NCBI GenBank assembly: GCA_020052975.1
Contig: JAGVOC010000172.1
Coordinates: forward strand, 1 to 9,453
Reading direction: 5' to 3'
Length of the DNA stretch: 9,453 nt
Source of the DNA: Desulfobacterales bacterium
GTDB taxonomy: Bacteria; Desulfobacterota; Desulfobacteria; Desulfobacterales; RPRI01
Within the stretch, counting starts at the first letter, position 1; each line of letters opens with the position of its first letter. Below, one piece after another: positions 8,556 through 9,453 of the stretch. The notes below the pieces were generated by a model. The model was given only the letters and a program-made list of their open reading frames with translations, made no database searches and was not told the DNA's origin. A program made the position numbers and the translations under genes.

Positions 8556-9453
8556 TTAATCATTTCTGTATTCATAATGCTTTGTCAGTGTATCAAATCC
8601 CATGTTCAGTTTTACCACATCATGGGGAATCAGAACATATTTCCAGGGCTTGCCGCCGTTTTGAACTGTATATTCTGTTGCGTTTGAGCAGTAAGTAAGG
8701 GCGGCCTGGGATTTTTCCTGCACTTCGGCCGTGTCAATGTCGCCTTCCTTTTTGGTTTCAATCATATAGATGGCGTCGGCTGTTTCCGCTACAAAGTCAG
8801 GATGATATTGTCTGGAATTGTGTTTCCAGTAAATATGGAACTGATTGGCGGCCGGGCGCAGCCATTTAAGAACTGCTTTATCCTGCTCTAAGATACATGC
8901 AAAATCTTTCTCTGTTTTTGAATCAAACTTATACAGGTTGTGACAGGCTTTTTTAAAACCGGAAAATACTTTGCCTGGAATTGTGTTGGTCGGTGTTATG
9001 GTTTCTGTATAATGATGAATGCTGTCTTTTGTGTATTTTGAGAAATTATGGTCTTCTATTTTGGTAAAGGGCCTCACAATAGGTTTTTCGAAAGTTGGCG
9101 CTTCACAATAAAAATGTTGAATCATTTGAGCATAAACATACTGTCCAATCTCATTTTTATGATACTGGACAACATTCATGATCTGTTCTTCATTAAGATA
9201 TGTTTTGAATTTCTCAATAACCTGTCCAGCTAATTTAAAAATCAAATCAGACTGAACATCATAATCAATTTCAGAGTAGTTTATAATCTCATTAACAATT
9301 ATGTTATCAAGGCTATCCGGAACAATCCTTCCTTTGCCGATTACAATATCAATACTGTTTTCCTGTTCACGAAGCTTTTTAACAAGAATTTCTTCCGACA
9401 CCGGCTGAAAGTTTAAATTTTTCACATCCAGATCAAAGTCATTAAAGCCAGAC
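8556..9453 (-). CDS. Type III restriction enzyme Res subunit, C-terminal part (5' end beyond the window)
   Basis: The reading frame is open to the window edge (SGFNDFDLDVKNLNFQPV at the visible N-terminus), so the GTG at 9423-9425 is not the true start and only about 298 residues of a much longer protein are seen. Counting from the valine of that GTG as residue 1, the last third matches the nuclease end of Res subunits. FDSKTEKDFACILEQD leads to WLRPAANQFHIYW, then a PD-(D/E)xK site with Asp210 in HPDF and Glu223 and Lys225 in IETKKE, then the KPWKYVLIPHD strand. In intact systems Res supplies an SF2 helicase for translocation plus this nuclease, and cuts DNA together with the Mod methyltransferase. 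The helicase part and any mod gene would lie to the right. The visible part has no stop or frameshift, so it could be functional. A related helicase-nuclease of another defence system is possible. Confidence 0.82.
   Translation of the reverse strand, partial: SGFNDFDLDVKNLNFQPVSEEILVKKLREQENSIDIVIGKGRIVPDSLDNIIVNEIINYSEIDYDVQSDLIFKLAGQVIEKFKTYLNEEQIMNVVQYHKNEIGQYVYAQMIQHFYCEAPTFEKPIVRPFTKIEDHNFSKYTKDSIHHYTETITPTNTIPGKVFSGFKKACHNLYKFDSKTEKDFACILEQDKAVLKWLRPAANQFHIYWKHNSRQYHPDFVAETADAIYMIETKKEGDIDTAEVQEKSQAALTYCSNATEYTVQNGGKPWKYVLIPHDVVKLNMGFDTLTKHYEYRND

Noticed and set aside
9423..9425. GTG as a true start giving a 289-residue protein
   Set aside because: The frame stays open to the window edge and the preceding residues (SGFNDFDLD) fit an internal part of a Res subunit.

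Overview
The window reads as ordinary chromosome from a Gram-negative bacterium with an LPS-type outer membrane. A complete kdsB (Kdo activation) points to the outer membrane. Moderate base composition, the gene mix and the style of the intergenic palindromes suggest a sulfate-reducer-like deltaproteobacterium (Desulfobacterota). That assignment is inferred from general resemblance and was not tested.

Layout. Positions 1-98 hold the right-hand part of a palindromic repeat, which runs into the 3' end of a minus-strand gene for a 135-residue protein (winged-helix-like plus coiled coil, function unknown). A divergent intergenic region with a good sigma70-type promoter leads into eno (enolase, plus strand). 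A 153-bp spacer with a near-perfect 21-bp inverted repeat separates eno from pyrG (CTP synthase, plus strand). After pyrG comes a 212-bp convergent spacer holding a GC-rich palindrome and a complete 126-bp copy of the repeat seen at position 1. The rest is on the minus strand. Read in transcription order from the right edge, it holds the C-terminal part of a type III restriction enzyme Res subunit (cut by the window end), kdsB (CMP-Kdo synthetase), and a very large 1247-residue relative of GlmS.

How the genes fit together. PyrG makes CTP, and KdsB uses CTP to activate Kdo for the LPS inner core. The gene directly downstream of kdsB encodes a glutaminase plus double-SIS protein built like glucosamine-6-phosphate synthase, whose product in the classical case feeds lipid A and peptidoglycan. 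A cell-envelope role for this group is plausible but inferred. Enolase is a glycolytic housekeeping enzyme. The Res fragment belongs to a phage-defence system and has no functional link to kdsB.

The two most notable items are the GlmS-like protein and the palindromic repeat. The GlmS-like protein keeps nearly all the catalytic landmarks, but has a 49-residue leader before the nucleophilic cysteine, two large insertions in the glutaminase domain, no recognisable counterpart of the C-terminal catalytic lysine motif, and about 320 extra C-terminal residues. The repeat occurs twice, each time in the same orientation and overlapping the stop codon of a minus-strand gene.
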